A DNA stretch of 64,000 nt from Paenibacillus sp. LHD-38 (GTDB lineage Bacteria; Bacillota; Bacilli; Paenibacillales; Paenibacillaceae), in the NCBI RefSeq assembly GCF_031157315.1, contig NZ_JAVIFU010000008.1, forward strand, positions 1-64,000, given 5' to 3'. Under the pieces are notes generated by a model, which worked only from the letters and a program-made list of their open reading frames with translations, had not been told where the DNA came from and did no database searches. This document shows, in pieces, positions 18,221 to 27,318 of this stretch. Position numbers and translations under genes: made by a program. Each line of letters starts with the position of its first letter. Within the stretch, counting starts at the first letter, position 1.

Positions 18221-18279
18221 AAAAAAGAGACTGGTTCCGGAAATGGCTGTATGCCTTTCGCCGAACCAGTCTCTTTTTT
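18221..18279. terminator. Orphan bidirectional terminator hairpin
   Basis: AAAAAAGAGACTGGTTC (18221-18237) and GAACCAGTCTCTTTTTT (18263-18279) form a perfect 17-bp stem with U runs on both strands. No plus-strand gene lies just upstream. On the minus strand the nearest gene is the tiny ORF at 18730, 450 bp away. Confidence 0.8.
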
Positions 18280-18431
18280 ACTGAAGTTAAGGAATGGACT
18301 TATGCAAAACAGTGCCATTTATATTGGCGCTATGCAGCAGTTAAATATACATTCGAACACAAGCTCAAGCTGCTTTTCTATGCCGAAACCTAAGTAAAAT
18401 CATCTAAAATGAAGAGAACCTATTGCTGCGC

Positions 18432-18615
18432 TGTAGTTTTTACAATCTAAACCCTGCTCGAGAGTAAATTTTCTGGTTACATTGCAGTTTCTGCAATAGA
18501 TTTCGCGGAATCAGTTAATTTCTCCGTCTAGGAGGGTATTTCTGATGTATTTTCTGCAATGTAGGTCTTTGAACTGAATGTCATGTAAGCTTTCTATTGT
18601 AGAAAGTGCAGTAGA
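18432..18615 (+). repeat. Palindromic repeat array, copy 1 (TGTAGTTTCTGCAATGT family)
   Basis: Four imperfect copies of a palindromic unit begin at 18432, 18483, 18546 and 18598. The second, CATTGCAGTTTCTGCAAT, is a near-perfect dyad. Start-to-start distances are 51, 63 and 52 bp. The same unit and spacing recur at 31757-31938. The surrounding 600-bp gene-free stretch (18130-18729) holds only this array and two hairpins. Confidence 0.8.
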
Positions 18616-18654
18616 CCTCATGCGATTCAAGAGCAACAACGCTACAGCAGTCTT

Positions 18655-18698
18655 AAGAGACGGCACAGTTAGGTGAAAAGCCTTCCTGGCCGTCTCTT
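18655..18698 (-). repeat. Inverted repeat after the tiny minus-strand gene
   Basis: AAGAGACGGC (18655-18664) and GCCGTCTCTT (18689-18698) form a perfect 10-bp stem 32 bp after the stop of the 28-residue ORF. There is no U run, so it may protect the 3' end or terminate weakly. Confidence 0.5.
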
Positions 18699-18729
18699 TG
18701 GCATATGGACTTATCCTTAAACTGCGGCG

Positions 18730-18816
18730 TTAGTGGTTGTTGCCAGAAGCGTTTCCTTTTTTATCGGATGTTTTTGTCGTTGTGTTTTTTGTAGCATGAC
18801 CTTGCTGCTTTGCCAT
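18730..18816 (-). CDS. Small hydrophilic protein, 28 residues
   Basis: The ORF starts MAKQQGHATKNTTT and ends GNASGNNH. Its ATG is preceded by AAGGAGGG at ideal distance, the strongest ribosome site in this region, and a stem-loop follows the stop. The protein is Lys-, Thr- and Asn-rich with no hydrophobic segment, the composition seen in some small spore or stress proteins. No homologue is recognised, so function is unknown. Confidence 0.6.
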   Translation of the reverse strand: MAKQQGHATKNTTTKTSDKKGNASGNNH

Positions 18817-19243
18817 TGTGAATTCCCTCCTTTTCGATGCAGTAGCTGTAGTGTGTGATTAATGAATCGGTTGCTATTCGAAAAGAGGTGTCTGAAGGCC
18901 GGTGAAAATCCTGCCAATCCAATGGCTTCATTTATTTCAACTTTGATTCGAGGTACCGAACAAATCCAATCCTAATTGTCTTAGTACATCCATTTGTTAA
19001 TTTTTGTTGGCTTTATGCACGAATTTCGTTTCGTCCAGCGTTTTCAAGTCGAGGCTGTAACCTTAATCGCGAGAACAATGAACTAAAACAAAGAATAGGT
19101 TTCCTAGAGCTTCCCATATGGGAGGCTAGTGACTATTTTGAGGAAGAGAGCGCTTTCTTGCTGAAAGGGAATACTGTATCGATATGATAAAATGAATAAA
19201 AAGAAAGCGTTATCGAGTTGATGTACAACGGGGGATGCAGCAA
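18817..19243 (+). promoter_or_regulatory. MFS upstream region with promoter and two cre-like sites
   Basis: 427 bp without a gene. A -10 box TATGAT is at 19183-19188 with TTGCTG at 19158 as a distant -35. Two CcpA-type sites frame it: 19145-19158 (reverse AGAAAGCGCTCTCT) and 19202-19215 (AGAAAGCGTTATCG), each 12 of 14 to the cre consensus with the central CG. The second lies just after the likely start, suited to repression. Nothing else recognisable was seen from 18817 to 19140. Confidence 0.5.
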
Positions 19244-20512
19244 ATGCGGAATGGGACGAGTTTTTGGACCAGATTAAACCTTTTTAAAGGTGCGCCGCTT
19301 TCTCCTGAAAGCAAACTCAGCAAGGATGCCGTTACGGCACTGCTCATTCATTGCTGCTTTCAGTTCGGCGCATCCATGTCAGGCTTGTTTCTAAATTTAT
19401 ATTTATGGCGGTTAACGCAGGATTTGATGGTCAACGGGATTTATAACATTATCGTATTCCTGCTGACGCCGCCGGCATTTGCGCTGGGAGGCTGGATTGC
19501 CAAGCGCCGTGACCGAATGGTTACCTACCGGTTAGGAATCGTAATGATTGCCATCTTTTATTTGATGGTCGTTATTGCCCAGGAGCATGTCGCGCAATAT
19601 TACATAATGTTTGCTATTTTCAACGGGATTGCCGCGGGGCTGTATTGGACCGGCTACTTAGTTATTCAATACGATGTCTCAACTGAAGCGAACCGCATAC
19701 GTTTTCTTGCAATCAACATGATCGTATTTAACGCGTCCGGGCTTGCCGGGCCGGCACTTGCGGGGTTCATCATTCAGCGCAGCGAGGGTCTGACGGGCTA
19801 CGTATTTATTTTCATGCTGGCGTTTATCATGTTCTTGATCGCCGCGATTGTCAGCTTCCGTATACCGATGATTCCATCTCATCACAAAGCGTATTATTTA
19901 AAATTTATGGGGCTTGTCATGAACAAGAACCGACGCTGGATGAAGGCGTTGTTTAGTTTTTTTGTGCTCGGCCTATTCCAAGGCATTATGCTGTTTTTGC
20001 CTAATATCATGCTTTATCAAACGGTTGGCCGCGAGGATTGGGTCGGATATTTGGGTGTGTTTTTCTCCTCTCTGACCGTTGCTACCGGTTATGTCATCTC
20101 AAGGAAAGCGCAAAAAGAGCAGGTTCGCAAATACGTGCTGCTTTCTACAACGGGCGTCGCGTTAGGATCGTCATTGCTGCTTATCCAAGTGGATTTTTGG
20201 TCTGTCGCCTTATTTATGATCTTGTTCTCGATTTGCAATCCGCTTGCAGTCAATACGCTTACCTCTTATTATTACCGATTGATCGGCACACTGCCGCTCA
20301 AAGGCCAGCTGCGCGTAGAATCCGTCGTCATGCGGGAACTTTTTCTTAACGCGGGAAGGGTGCTCTCCATTAGCTTGCTTATCTTTCTTGCTAAGGATTT
20401 GGAATCGGTATGGATGCCGGTTGTGCTGTTCAGCATGGCCGTGCTGCAATATGTATCGGTGCTGTTAATTAATGAGAAACAGAGCGCGGAGCAAGAGCAA
20501 TTAAAATCATAA
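19244..20512 (+). CDS. Major facilitator superfamily transporter
   Basis: 422 residues with about twelve hydrophobic segments. The loop between segments 2 and 3, GGWIAKRRDRMVTYRLG, is the basic MFS motif A. The substrate cannot be read from sequence. The start at 19244 is chosen because GGGGG lies nine bases upstream; the ATG at 19235 is too close to it. Its promoter carries two cre-like sites, hinting at carbon catabolite control. A strong terminator follows at 20519, so it is a single-gene unit. Confidence 0.88.
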   Translation: MRNGTSFWTRLNLFKGAPLSPESKLSKDAVTALLIHCCFQFGASMSGLFLNLYLWRLTQDLMVNGIYNIIVFLLTPPAFALGGWIAKRRDRMVTYRLGIVMIAIFYLMVVIAQEHVAQYYIMFAIFNGIAAGLYWTGYLVIQYDVSTEANRIRFLAINMIVFNASGLAGPALAGFIIQRSEGLTGYVFIFMLAFIMFLIAAIVSFRIPMIPSHHKAYYLKFMGLVMNKNRRWMKALFSFFVLGLFQGIMLFLPNIMLYQTVGREDWVGYLGVFFSSLTVATGYVISRKAQKEQVRKYVLLSTTGVALGSSLLLIQVDFWSVALFMILFSICNPLAVNTLTSYYYRLIGTLPLKGQLRVESVVMRELFLNAGRVLSISLLIFLAKDLESVWMPVVLFSMAVLQYVSVLLINEKQSAEQEQLKS

Positions 20513-20518
20513 TGGGTT

Positions 20519-20558
20519 AACCTCAGCCATGTGGAATAAGGGCTGAGGTTTTTTTTTT
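20519..20558 (+). terminator. Terminator of the MFS gene
   Basis: AACCTCAGCC (20519-20528) pairs with GGCTGAGGTT (20541-20550), followed by a run of T to 20558. Confidence 0.92.
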
Positions 20559-20694
20559 GCGTTTGCAGCAAGAGACCAGAGAATATTTAAACTTAAATAC
20601 AGAAAAAATTATAAGTACTCATGCTGTAGAATCTGTTATTCTGAATGGATGAATACTTGCGGACGAATGTAAAAAAGCAAAGGGGAGTTTATCC

Positions 20695-22032
20695 GTGCAG
20701 AGGAAATATCATACCATCTATCTCATGATTACGCTAGGAATGCTGCTGTTGACGGGCTGTATGAGAGGCGGCGGAGACCCTTCTATTCATGAAGAGGCTG
20801 ACCATGCTGAAATTACAAAAACGGTAACGCTTACTTTTTGGAGAAATTCCGGAAACAAAGCGGAAAATGCCGCTTATGATCAATTGATTGCAGCGTTCAT
20901 GGAGAAGAATCCTTCGATTCGAATACAAATGATGCCATTCCCCTATAGCGATTATGATACGAAGCTTCGAACCTCTGTAGCCGCCGGTAACCCGCCGGAC
21001 ATAATGGCCATCGATGCTCCGAACCTTGCTTCCTATGCCGAGGCAGGCGCACTTTTGCCCTTAACGGATCGTTTTCAGCGTGACGGTCATATCGAGGATA
21101 TCCCGCAAACGACAATAGACGGCTACACTTATCGGCAAAATATTTATTTGGCTCCAATGACAGAATCATCGATCGCGATGTTTTATAATAAAAAAATGTT
21201 CGAGGCTGCCGGAATCCCGCTGCCCTCGCGTAATCCAGATGAGGCTTGGACCTGGGAGCAGGTGCTGGGCGCTGCCAAAAAAATCAATGACCCCAGCCGG
21301 GGGATTTATGGCATCGACCCTGCACAGGGCTTTCAAAATGCTGGAGCAACCGCTTATTTCAAATATCCGATCATTTGGCAGTTCGGCGGAGAGGTGATGA
21401 ATCCGGAAGGAACCTCGGCGAAAGGCTATCTGGACTCACCGGAAACGAAGCAGGCATTGCTGTTCTATACGGAGCTGTTCACCAAATACAAAGTGGCTTC
21501 TTTTGAATATCCTGTCGATGCGTTTCCGAACCGCAAGCTAGGCATTACCATCGACGGAACATGGTCTCTCGCGCATTTAGCTGAAAATTTCCCGGATTTT
21601 AAACTCGGCGTGGACTATGACGTTGCCCCGCTGCCGAAGGGAACGAGGCAAGCTGTAGCAAATGGCAGCTGGGGACTTGGAATTTCATCGAAAAGCAAAT
21701 ATCCGGAGGAAGCTTGGATGTTTGTGAATTGGATGACAAGCTATGATGGCTTGAAGCTGTATACCAGCATTACAAGGGATATTCCAGCGAGATATTCTGT
21801 TGCCAAGGAGTTTACGGAGCTGAACGAGTATCCGAAAAATATTTTTGTCATCCAAAACCAAAAGTACGGCAGGCCTCGCCCGATTACGCCGGTGTTTCCG
21901 CAGGTTTCTGAGGCAGTCAAAAATTTATTCGAGCAAGTAACGCTCGAGAAGCGTGATCTGGACGAGGCGATCCAAGCCGCGATCGGCACGATCGATAAGG
22001 CTTATGCCGATTCAATTGCGCTATCGAAATAA
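20695..22032 (+). CDS. Extracellular solute-binding lipoprotein (sugar ABC type)
   Basis: 445 residues. The N-terminus is a lipoprotein signal with lipobox LTGC, then a family 1 solute-binding fold: VTLTFWRNSGNKAENAAYDQ, VAAGNPPDIMAIDAPNLASY, FYNKKMFEAAGIPLP, and a conserved LGITIDGTWSLAHL. The GTG start has AGGGGAG 9 nt upstream. No permease genes follow. Instead a YesM-type kinase begins 30 bp later on the same strand. The protein may deliver ligand to a transporter encoded elsewhere, or present ligand to the sensor kinase (inference). Confidence 0.9.
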   Translation: MQRKYHTIYLMITLGMLLLTGCMRGGGDPSIHEEADHAEITKTVTLTFWRNSGNKAENAAYDQLIAAFMEKNPSIRIQMMPFPYSDYDTKLRTSVAAGNPPDIMAIDAPNLASYAEAGALLPLTDRFQRDGHIEDIPQTTIDGYTYRQNIYLAPMTESSIAMFYNKKMFEAAGIPLPSRNPDEAWTWEQVLGAAKKINDPSRGIYGIDPAQGFQNAGATAYFKYPIIWQFGGEVMNPEGTSAKGYLDSPETKQALLFYTELFTKYKVASFEYPVDAFPNRKLGITIDGTWSLAHLAENFPDFKLGVDYDVAPLPKGTRQAVANGSWGLGISSKSKYPEEAWMFVNWMTSYDGLKLYTSITRDIPARYSVAKEFTELNEYPKNIFVIQNQKYGRPRPITPVFPQVSEAVKNLFEQVTLEKRDLDEAIQAAIGTIDKAYADSIALSK

Positions 22033-22062
22033 TGATGCCAGTAAAATATGAGGGGGCTGCCA

Positions 22063-23847
22063 ATGTTTTTCTCGCTTAGAAGCCGGCTGATGGCGGCTTT
22101 CTCCTTACTTCTTATTGTTCCGTTTATAACGCTTGTGTTCGTTCTAAGCGAAGAATCGACCAAGCTTATCAAGCAGTCTATTGAAACCTCGACGTCGCAG
22201 ACGATTGAACAATTTGGATCGCATGTCAATACCTCGATGACACAGGTTGAAGAAATCGGCAATCAAGTCATGAGCAACCGCGTGACGCAGGAATGGATTA
22301 CGGCTCAAATGAGTCCTGACAGCAGCGTAGAGGAACGTCTTCTTGCGAAACAGAGGCTTATGGAATATGTTTCGTCTTATTCGATAAACAATTCCAGCGG
22401 AATATCAATCGGTGTTTTTTCTGATTTCGGAGGCGGCGTATGGACGCAGGATCGAACGTATTTGGAACAGGATTGGTATACTCGCTTTCTAGAGGAGGAC
22501 AAGCGCTGGACGGAAGCGCATTCCGATCCTGATCAAGCAGATACCATTATGAAAGCCAGACTGGTGAACAGCTATATGCTTCCTTTGGTACAGCTGCAAT
22601 CTTTTACGAAATCAGGTTTTGTGAAAATCAATTACCCGACCTCGGTACTGCGTGATGCAATCGTGAAAATTAAATTCGGCAAAACGGGCAGAGCTTTTTT
22701 GCTCACTTCTGATGGCACCAGCGTGCTGGATCAACAGCTTCCGGAGGATAGCCTGATGATATTATCGTCGGGTCTTGCGGAGATTAAAGCAGCAAAGGGT
22801 TATGATACAAGCGGCGTTTTTCCGATTAGGAGAGACGCAGAAACGTATTTGCTATTTTATCGTTATTTCGAAGAGCAGGACTGGTATGTTATCGGAGAGG
22901 TTCCCGAGAAGGAGCTTTTCGTGAAGATCGAGCAAATTCGCCGTACGATGCTTTTTATAAGCCTGATATTGCTGCTGCTTATTATTCTTGTCGCCTATTG
23001 GCTCTCTTCGGGGATTACACGGCCGCTTACATCGATGGCTAGAGCAATGAAGCATGTCGAGCGGGGAGAATTCGCGCAGGCCTTCAGCATGATGCCGGCG
23101 GTCCGTACAGGGCACAGCGAGGTTGGTTATGTAACCAGAGTGTTCGAGAATATGACGACGCGTTTGCGTTTTCTAATCGAGACGGAGTTCGAGACTAATC
23201 TCCGGCGCAAAAATGCGGAATACAAAGCGCTGCTCCTGCAAATCAATCCGCATTTTTTTAATAACACTTTAGAAATTATTAGCGGCCTAGCTGCCATGAA
23301 AAAAAATGATGTATTGATGGATGCGACGGAAGCTCTCGGCCAAATGATGCGTTACTCTTTAAATTTAAACAGTGATTTGGTTAAAGTAAAAGAAGAGATG
23401 AACTATATTCGCGATTATCTGTTTATTCTCCAGCTGCGTTACGAGGAAAGGCTTCATGTAGAGATTGAAGAAGATTTGGCTTCCAATACGCTGCTTATCG
23501 CAAAGTTTATATTACAGCCGATTGTGGAGAATGCTGTTAAATACAGCTTGGAGGAAAGCGGCGTAGCGAAAATTTCCCTTCGCGTCAAAACCGAAGAGGA
23601 CAGGCTGCACATGGTCGTGGCAGATAACGGGATCGGAATGGACGCTGAATTAGTTGACCATTTGATGAGAGAGCTGATCAGCACCGATTCCGTAGACATT
23701 CTGAACAGCGGCGGGGACAGCATCGGGCTGAGGAATGTATTATCGCGCTGTAGATTGTATTATGGGGAACAGCTAAAGGTCAGCATTAATTCAAAACGCG
23801 GAGAAGGAACGGAGATCCGAATCAGCATTCCCGCAGTAAAGGGGTGA
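22063..23847 (+). CDS. YesM-type sensor histidine kinase
   Basis: 594 residues. It has a membrane segment near residues 10-28, an extracellular Cache-like region to about 290, a second membrane segment around 298-318, and HAMP to about 375. The His_kinase block follows with QINPHFFNN (phospho-acceptor H397), then HATPase with LQPIVENAVKYSLEE and VVADNGIGM. The start at 22063 (MFFSLRSRLM) has AGGGGG upstream; the ATG at 22048 contains that site and is unlikely. It pairs with the AraC-type response regulator that follows and with the solute-binding gene before it. Confidence 0.94.
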   Translation: MFFSLRSRLMAAFSLLLIVPFITLVFVLSEESTKLIKQSIETSTSQTIEQFGSHVNTSMTQVEEIGNQVMSNRVTQEWITAQMSPDSSVEERLLAKQRLMEYVSSYSINNSSGISIGVFSDFGGGVWTQDRTYLEQDWYTRFLEEDKRWTEAHSDPDQADTIMKARLVNSYMLPLVQLQSFTKSGFVKINYPTSVLRDAIVKIKFGKTGRAFLLTSDGTSVLDQQLPEDSLMILSSGLAEIKAAKGYDTSGVFPIRRDAETYLLFYRYFEEQDWYVIGEVPEKELFVKIEQIRRTMLFISLILLLLIILVAYWLSSGITRPLTSMARAMKHVERGEFAQAFSMMPAVRTGHSEVGYVTRVFENMTTRLRFLIETEFETNLRRKNAEYKALLLQINPHFFNNTLEIISGLAAMKKNDVLMDATEALGQMMRYSLNLNSDLVKVKEEMNYIRDYLFILQLRYEERLHVEIEEDLASNTLLIAKFILQPIVENAVKYSLEESGVAKISLRVKTEEDRLHMVVADNGIGMDAELVDHLMRELISTDSVDILNSGGDSIGLRNVLSRCRLYYGEQLKVSINSKRGEGTEIRISIPAVKG

Positions 23848-23852
23848 GAGAC

Positions 23853-25472
23853 GTGTACAGCATAATGATCGTTGATGATGAAGCAGGTGTTAGGAACAGC
23901 ATAAAAGCAAAAATTGATTGGCAGGCATCAGGATTCCATATCGCGGCTGAAGCGTCGAACGGCGAGGAGGCTTTGAGCCTCTTGCAGGGAAGACGTCTTC
24001 CTGATGTACTCCTGACTGATATAAGGATGCCGCAGATGGATGGTATCGGACTCATTAATGCTTGTAAACAATTATATCCGTCTCTCAAAATTGTCGTCTT
24101 ATCCGGTTATTCGGATTACACCTATATGCAGGCAGCGATACAGGCCGGCGTCAAAGACTATCTGCTTAAGCCAGTGGGCCGCAGAGAGCTGGTTACTCTG
24201 CTCGAGAAGCTCTCTACTGAAATTGCTGCTCAGCAAACAGACGAGCAGCTGCAGCATGCCGAGCAGCGGCAGAGAAAAGAACAACTGCTCGTCATGCAGG
24301 AGCAAATGCTGCTTCGGATGGTCAAAGAGGATTTCTACAGCCTGCTGATCATAAAAGAACGGCTGGAGCAGCTGCAGCTGTCAGCATTTATCGATGAGCG
24401 GCTTCACGTCCGTTTTGTGGCTGTAGAAATGCGGGTGCCGGCCGGCAGGCTGGGCGAAGAGCGGGATCATATCGATCTGCTCCATATGGCGTTCCAAATG
24501 CTTTGCAGAGAAACGGCGAGCATGTATACGGGCGTATATCCTTTCTACGACGCGAGCCATCCTTCCATGATGCATTTTCTGGTGGAAGCTTCCTCCCGAG
24601 GAATTGACGGATCTGATTTAACGGATCGTCTGGTTCGCCAAATCAGAACGAATATCCAAAAGTATTTGAGGCTCGACTCTGTTATTGGAGTAGGGGAAAC
24701 GGTTATTGGAATCCGTCAATTTAAAAATGGATATTCCTCAAGTATGCTTTCATGGAGCCAAAGCACCATTCATGGAACGAATAGACCGGGCAATCAGCAG
24801 GTGCAGGATTTGATCGCCGCATTCTCGCCGGAGCTGGAGAGGCAGCTGGTCGTGTCCATCGAAAATGGTGATTTCAAAGCCTATTCGGCGCTGATCGAGC
24901 GCGTTGTTCCGCGCGGGGTCGATTTCCCGATGTTTTCCTTTACCTTTATCGCATCGCGCATATTGCTTCTCTTTCATTCGATTGCGAAGAAGTATGAGGC
25001 AGGAGAAGCGGTGCTCCAGAAGCGGCTCTGGGATTGCCAGATGACAATCGGTGATTTCCATTCCCGGGAGCAAATATTGGAGCAGCTGGAGGAGCTTGCG
25101 CGGCTGGTTATGAATGAAGCGCTAAAGACCCGGAGCTCCAGCGGGCAGTCTATTGTTAAGACCATTCAAAAATACGTAGATGATAATTTCGCCTATGAGC
25201 TTACATTGGCTTCGCTCGCGGGGATGTTCCATCTCAATGAAACGTATTTGTCCGGGCTGTTCAAGCAGCATGTCGGCGTGACGTTCAGTGAGTATGTAAC
25301 AAGCTTGCGCATGAAAAAAGCAGGTGAGCTGCTCGCGCAAAGCGATCTTAAATTGACCGATATTGCCATGCTAGTCGGAATTTCAAGCTCGAGCTATTTC
25401 AGTACGTCCTTCAAAAAGTATTATGGCCTCAGCCCAAAGGAATATCGGGAACGTCATCATACGAAAGCTTGA
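23853..25472 (+). CDS. YesN-type response regulator with AraC DNA-binding domain
   Basis: 539 residues. The receiver is at residues 1-125 with VDDEAGVRNSI, acceptor D56 in LLTDIRMPQMDG, and LKPVGRREL. A central coiled or helical region follows to about 430. The C-terminal AraC double HTH is LTLASLAGMFHLNETYLSGL and IAMLVGISSSSYFSTSFKK. The GTG at 23853 is preferred over the overlapping GTG at 23844 because of AAAGGGGTGA. Together with the kinase it likely controls carbohydrate uptake genes, possibly the neighbouring binding protein. Confidence 0.94.
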   Translation: MYSIMIVDDEAGVRNSIKAKIDWQASGFHIAAEASNGEEALSLLQGRRLPDVLLTDIRMPQMDGIGLINACKQLYPSLKIVVLSGYSDYTYMQAAIQAGVKDYLLKPVGRRELVTLLEKLSTEIAAQQTDEQLQHAEQRQRKEQLLVMQEQMLLRMVKEDFYSLLIIKERLEQLQLSAFIDERLHVRFVAVEMRVPAGRLGEERDHIDLLHMAFQMLCRETASMYTGVYPFYDASHPSMMHFLVEASSRGIDGSDLTDRLVRQIRTNIQKYLRLDSVIGVGETVIGIRQFKNGYSSSMLSWSQSTIHGTNRPGNQQVQDLIAAFSPELERQLVVSIENGDFKAYSALIERVVPRGVDFPMFSFTFIASRILLLFHSIAKKYEAGEAVLQKRLWDCQMTIGDFHSREQILEQLEELARLVMNEALKTRSSSGQSIVKTIQKYVDDNFAYELTLASLAGMFHLNETYLSGLFKQHVGVTFSEYVTSLRMKKAGELLAQSDLKLTDIAMLVGISSSSYFSTSFKKYYGLSPKEYRERHHTKA

Positions 25473-25520
25473 AACTGATCACGTTCGGAATTTCATGGCG
25501 CATGATTAGCAAGGTTAGTG

Positions 25521-26243
25521 TTAGGTCTCAATGCGAGCGATGAAATTCAGCAGCAAAAGACGCAGCCCGGCTGGATCACTAAGCATGGGCAAATGTCCGG
25601 TATCCAGGCTTTGCACCGACTGCGGTGCAAAATGCGAGATCATTTTATTTTGCAAGGAGGGACTGAGCTCTTTATCCTTGCTTAGCTTCACGTACAGCTT
25701 CGGCACAGCTGGAGCAGGCGCATCAGCCCGATCCGTATAGACACGAACGGACTCGGGTTTGAACGTAATTACAATCTTGGACGCCTGCTCATCTGTGAGG
25801 TCATTGCATAATCCTGTACGGATGGCAGACTCGGGAGGCTTCGTTCCCATTTTGCGCAGAATCAGAGACATCAGTATTCGCTTTGGCAGGGGGAGAACAG
25901 ATAAGAAGGAGCCGCCTTTCTTTGGAATGACCGCTCCAACAGCGACAAAGCCTGCCAAACGATCGTTCAGCTCGGCTGCCAGTTTAAGCGAAAGTACACC
26001 GCCTAAGGAATGTGCCACGATAATAACCCTCCGTGTCCCCCATTCATCGATTTGTTTTTTTATGTGCATGACGTAATCCGCTAAAGCAAGCTCTCCCCGT
26101 TGTTCTTCCCGGTTCGGAAAATCAATCAATAAATAAGGATGCCCGAAGCCTTCTAGCACTTTGCTCCAGATTTCTCTATTCAAACCAGCTCCATGGATAA
26201 ATACAAAACCTGTTTTTTCTTGCGCATAGGCATGATTGTTCAT
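25521..26243 (-). CDS. Alpha/beta hydrolase
   Basis: 240 residues. Alpha/beta hydrolase fold: oxyanion segment FVFIHGAGLNREIW, nucleophile elbow VAHSLGG, a late acid near KLSKDKELSP, and the catalytic His in DTGHLPML. It resembles small esterase-like proteins of the salicylate-binding/hydroxynitrile lyase type. It has no signal peptide. It is divergent from a WYL-domain regulator across a 55-bp palindrome and is probably that regulator's target. Confidence 0.9.
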   Translation of the reverse strand: MNNHAYAQEKTGFVFIHGAGLNREIWSKVLEGFGHPYLLIDFPNREEQRGELALADYVMHIKKQIDEWGTRRVIIVAHSLGGVLSLKLAAELNDRLAGFVAVGAVIPKKGGSFLSVLPLPKRILMSLILRKMGTKPPESAIRTGLCNDLTDEQASKIVITFKPESVRVYTDRADAPAPAVPKLYVKLSKDKELSPSLQNKMISHFAPQSVQSLDTGHLPMLSDPAGLRLLLLNFIARIET

Positions 26244-26285
26244 GTTTTATTCCCCCAATATGATTATTCCTGATTGGATCGCAAA

Positions 26286-26340
26286 TTTAGCTTATCATTT
26301 AAACAAGACAATTATTGTCTTATTTAAAAGATAAGCTAAA
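26286..26340. promoter_or_regulatory. 55-bp near-perfect palindrome between divergent genes
   Basis: Two 26-bp arms with 24 matching positions flank a TTA centre. The outer arms are TTTAGCTTATC and GATAAGCTAAA, the inner arms AAGACAA and TTGTCTT. It fills most of the gap between the hydrolase and the regulator gene and probably overlaps both promoters. This is the likely operator of the WYL regulator. Confidence 0.8.
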
Positions 26341-26367
26341 ATAAAGCTACAGAGAGAGGTGATGCTC

Positions 26368-27318
26368 TTGCAAAAATCACAGCGACTTTTCCAATTAATG
26401 ATGATGGTCAATGCGAGAAAAGCTTTTACCGTGCAGGAGCTTGCCGATGAATTAGGCGTTTCCAGCCGCACGATTACAAGGGATTTGCTGGAGCTCAGCG
26501 AGCTTGGGGTTCCCGTCTATTCGGTTCAAGGAAGAGGCGGTGGCTACAGGCTGCTGCAAGAGAGAATGCTTCCGCCGATCAGCTTTACGGAAGGCGAGGC
26601 GGTCGCGATTTTTTTTGCGTGCCAATCCTTGGAGTATTTCGGCTCCTTGCCGTTTGGAGATGGAGCTAGCTCTGCGCTTCATAAATTTTTTCACTATTTG
26701 CCAGCCGATGTGAAATGTCGAATCGAACGGTTGAAAAATAGGATAGCGATCTACAGCCCGTACCGCCAGATGTCGCCTGACATTCTCCAGACGCTTCTGC
26801 ATGCGATAATGGATCGCAGCATTGTGACGATCCGATATCGCTCGAGCAAAGGAGTGCAGGAGCGAAATATTCAACCCGTCGGGCTTTACGCAAGCTCGGG
26901 TTACTGGTATTGTCCGGCGTATTGTTTTCTGCGGAAGGAAATGAGACAGTTCAGGGCTGACCGGATGCTTTCGGCAATCATAAATCCAGCGATGGAAAGC
27001 CGGGAGGATATCGAACGGCAGACGCTGCTAGATAAGCCTGAAAAGGATCAGCTGGAGCAAACCGTGCTCCTGCTGGAGTTAACGGAAAAAGGAATATGGC
27101 AGCTGGATACCAATACACGGTTTGCGCCATTTATAAAACGCAATGAAGATGGCACAGGCACGGCTGCTGTTCAGATTGCCGCGGAGGATCTGCATTTTTA
27201 TGTAGAGTTGATCTGGGCGCTCGGGGAGGACGTCAGAATTATGGGGCCGACTGAGGCAGTTGCGCAGATCAAACAAAAAATGAAAGCAATGCATTTGCTG
27301 TATGAGCAATCAAGATGA
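26368..27318 (+). CDS. HTH-WYL family transcriptional regulator
   Basis: 316 residues. The N-terminal winged helix is FTVQELADELGVSSRTITRD, followed by a WYL domain with IVTIRYRSSKGVQERNIQPV and GLYASSGYWYCPAYC, then a WCX tail. The TTG at 26368 fits an AGAGGTGATG ribosome site; GTG and ATG codons at 26359-26364 overlap that site. WYL proteins bind nucleotide or other small ligands. It is divergent from the hydrolase. Confidence 0.92.
   Translation: MQKSQRLFQLMMMVNARKAFTVQELADELGVSSRTITRDLLELSELGVPVYSVQGRGGGYRLLQERMLPPISFTEGEAVAIFFACQSLEYFGSLPFGDGASSALHKFFHYLPADVKCRIERLKNRIAIYSPYRQMSPDILQTLLHAIMDRSIVTIRYRSSKGVQERNIQPVGLYASSGYWYCPAYCFLRKEMRQFRADRMLSAIINPAMESREDIERQTLLDKPEKDQLEQTVLLLELTEKGIWQLDTNTRFAPFIKRNEDGTGTAAVQIAAEDLHFYVELIWALGEDVRIMGPTEAVAQIKQKMKAMHLLYEQSR

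Noticed and set aside
18432..18615. Spaced palindromes considered as a CRISPR array
   Set aside because: Units are short and imperfect, the spacing alternates 51/63/52 and there are only four units. No cas genes were seen.
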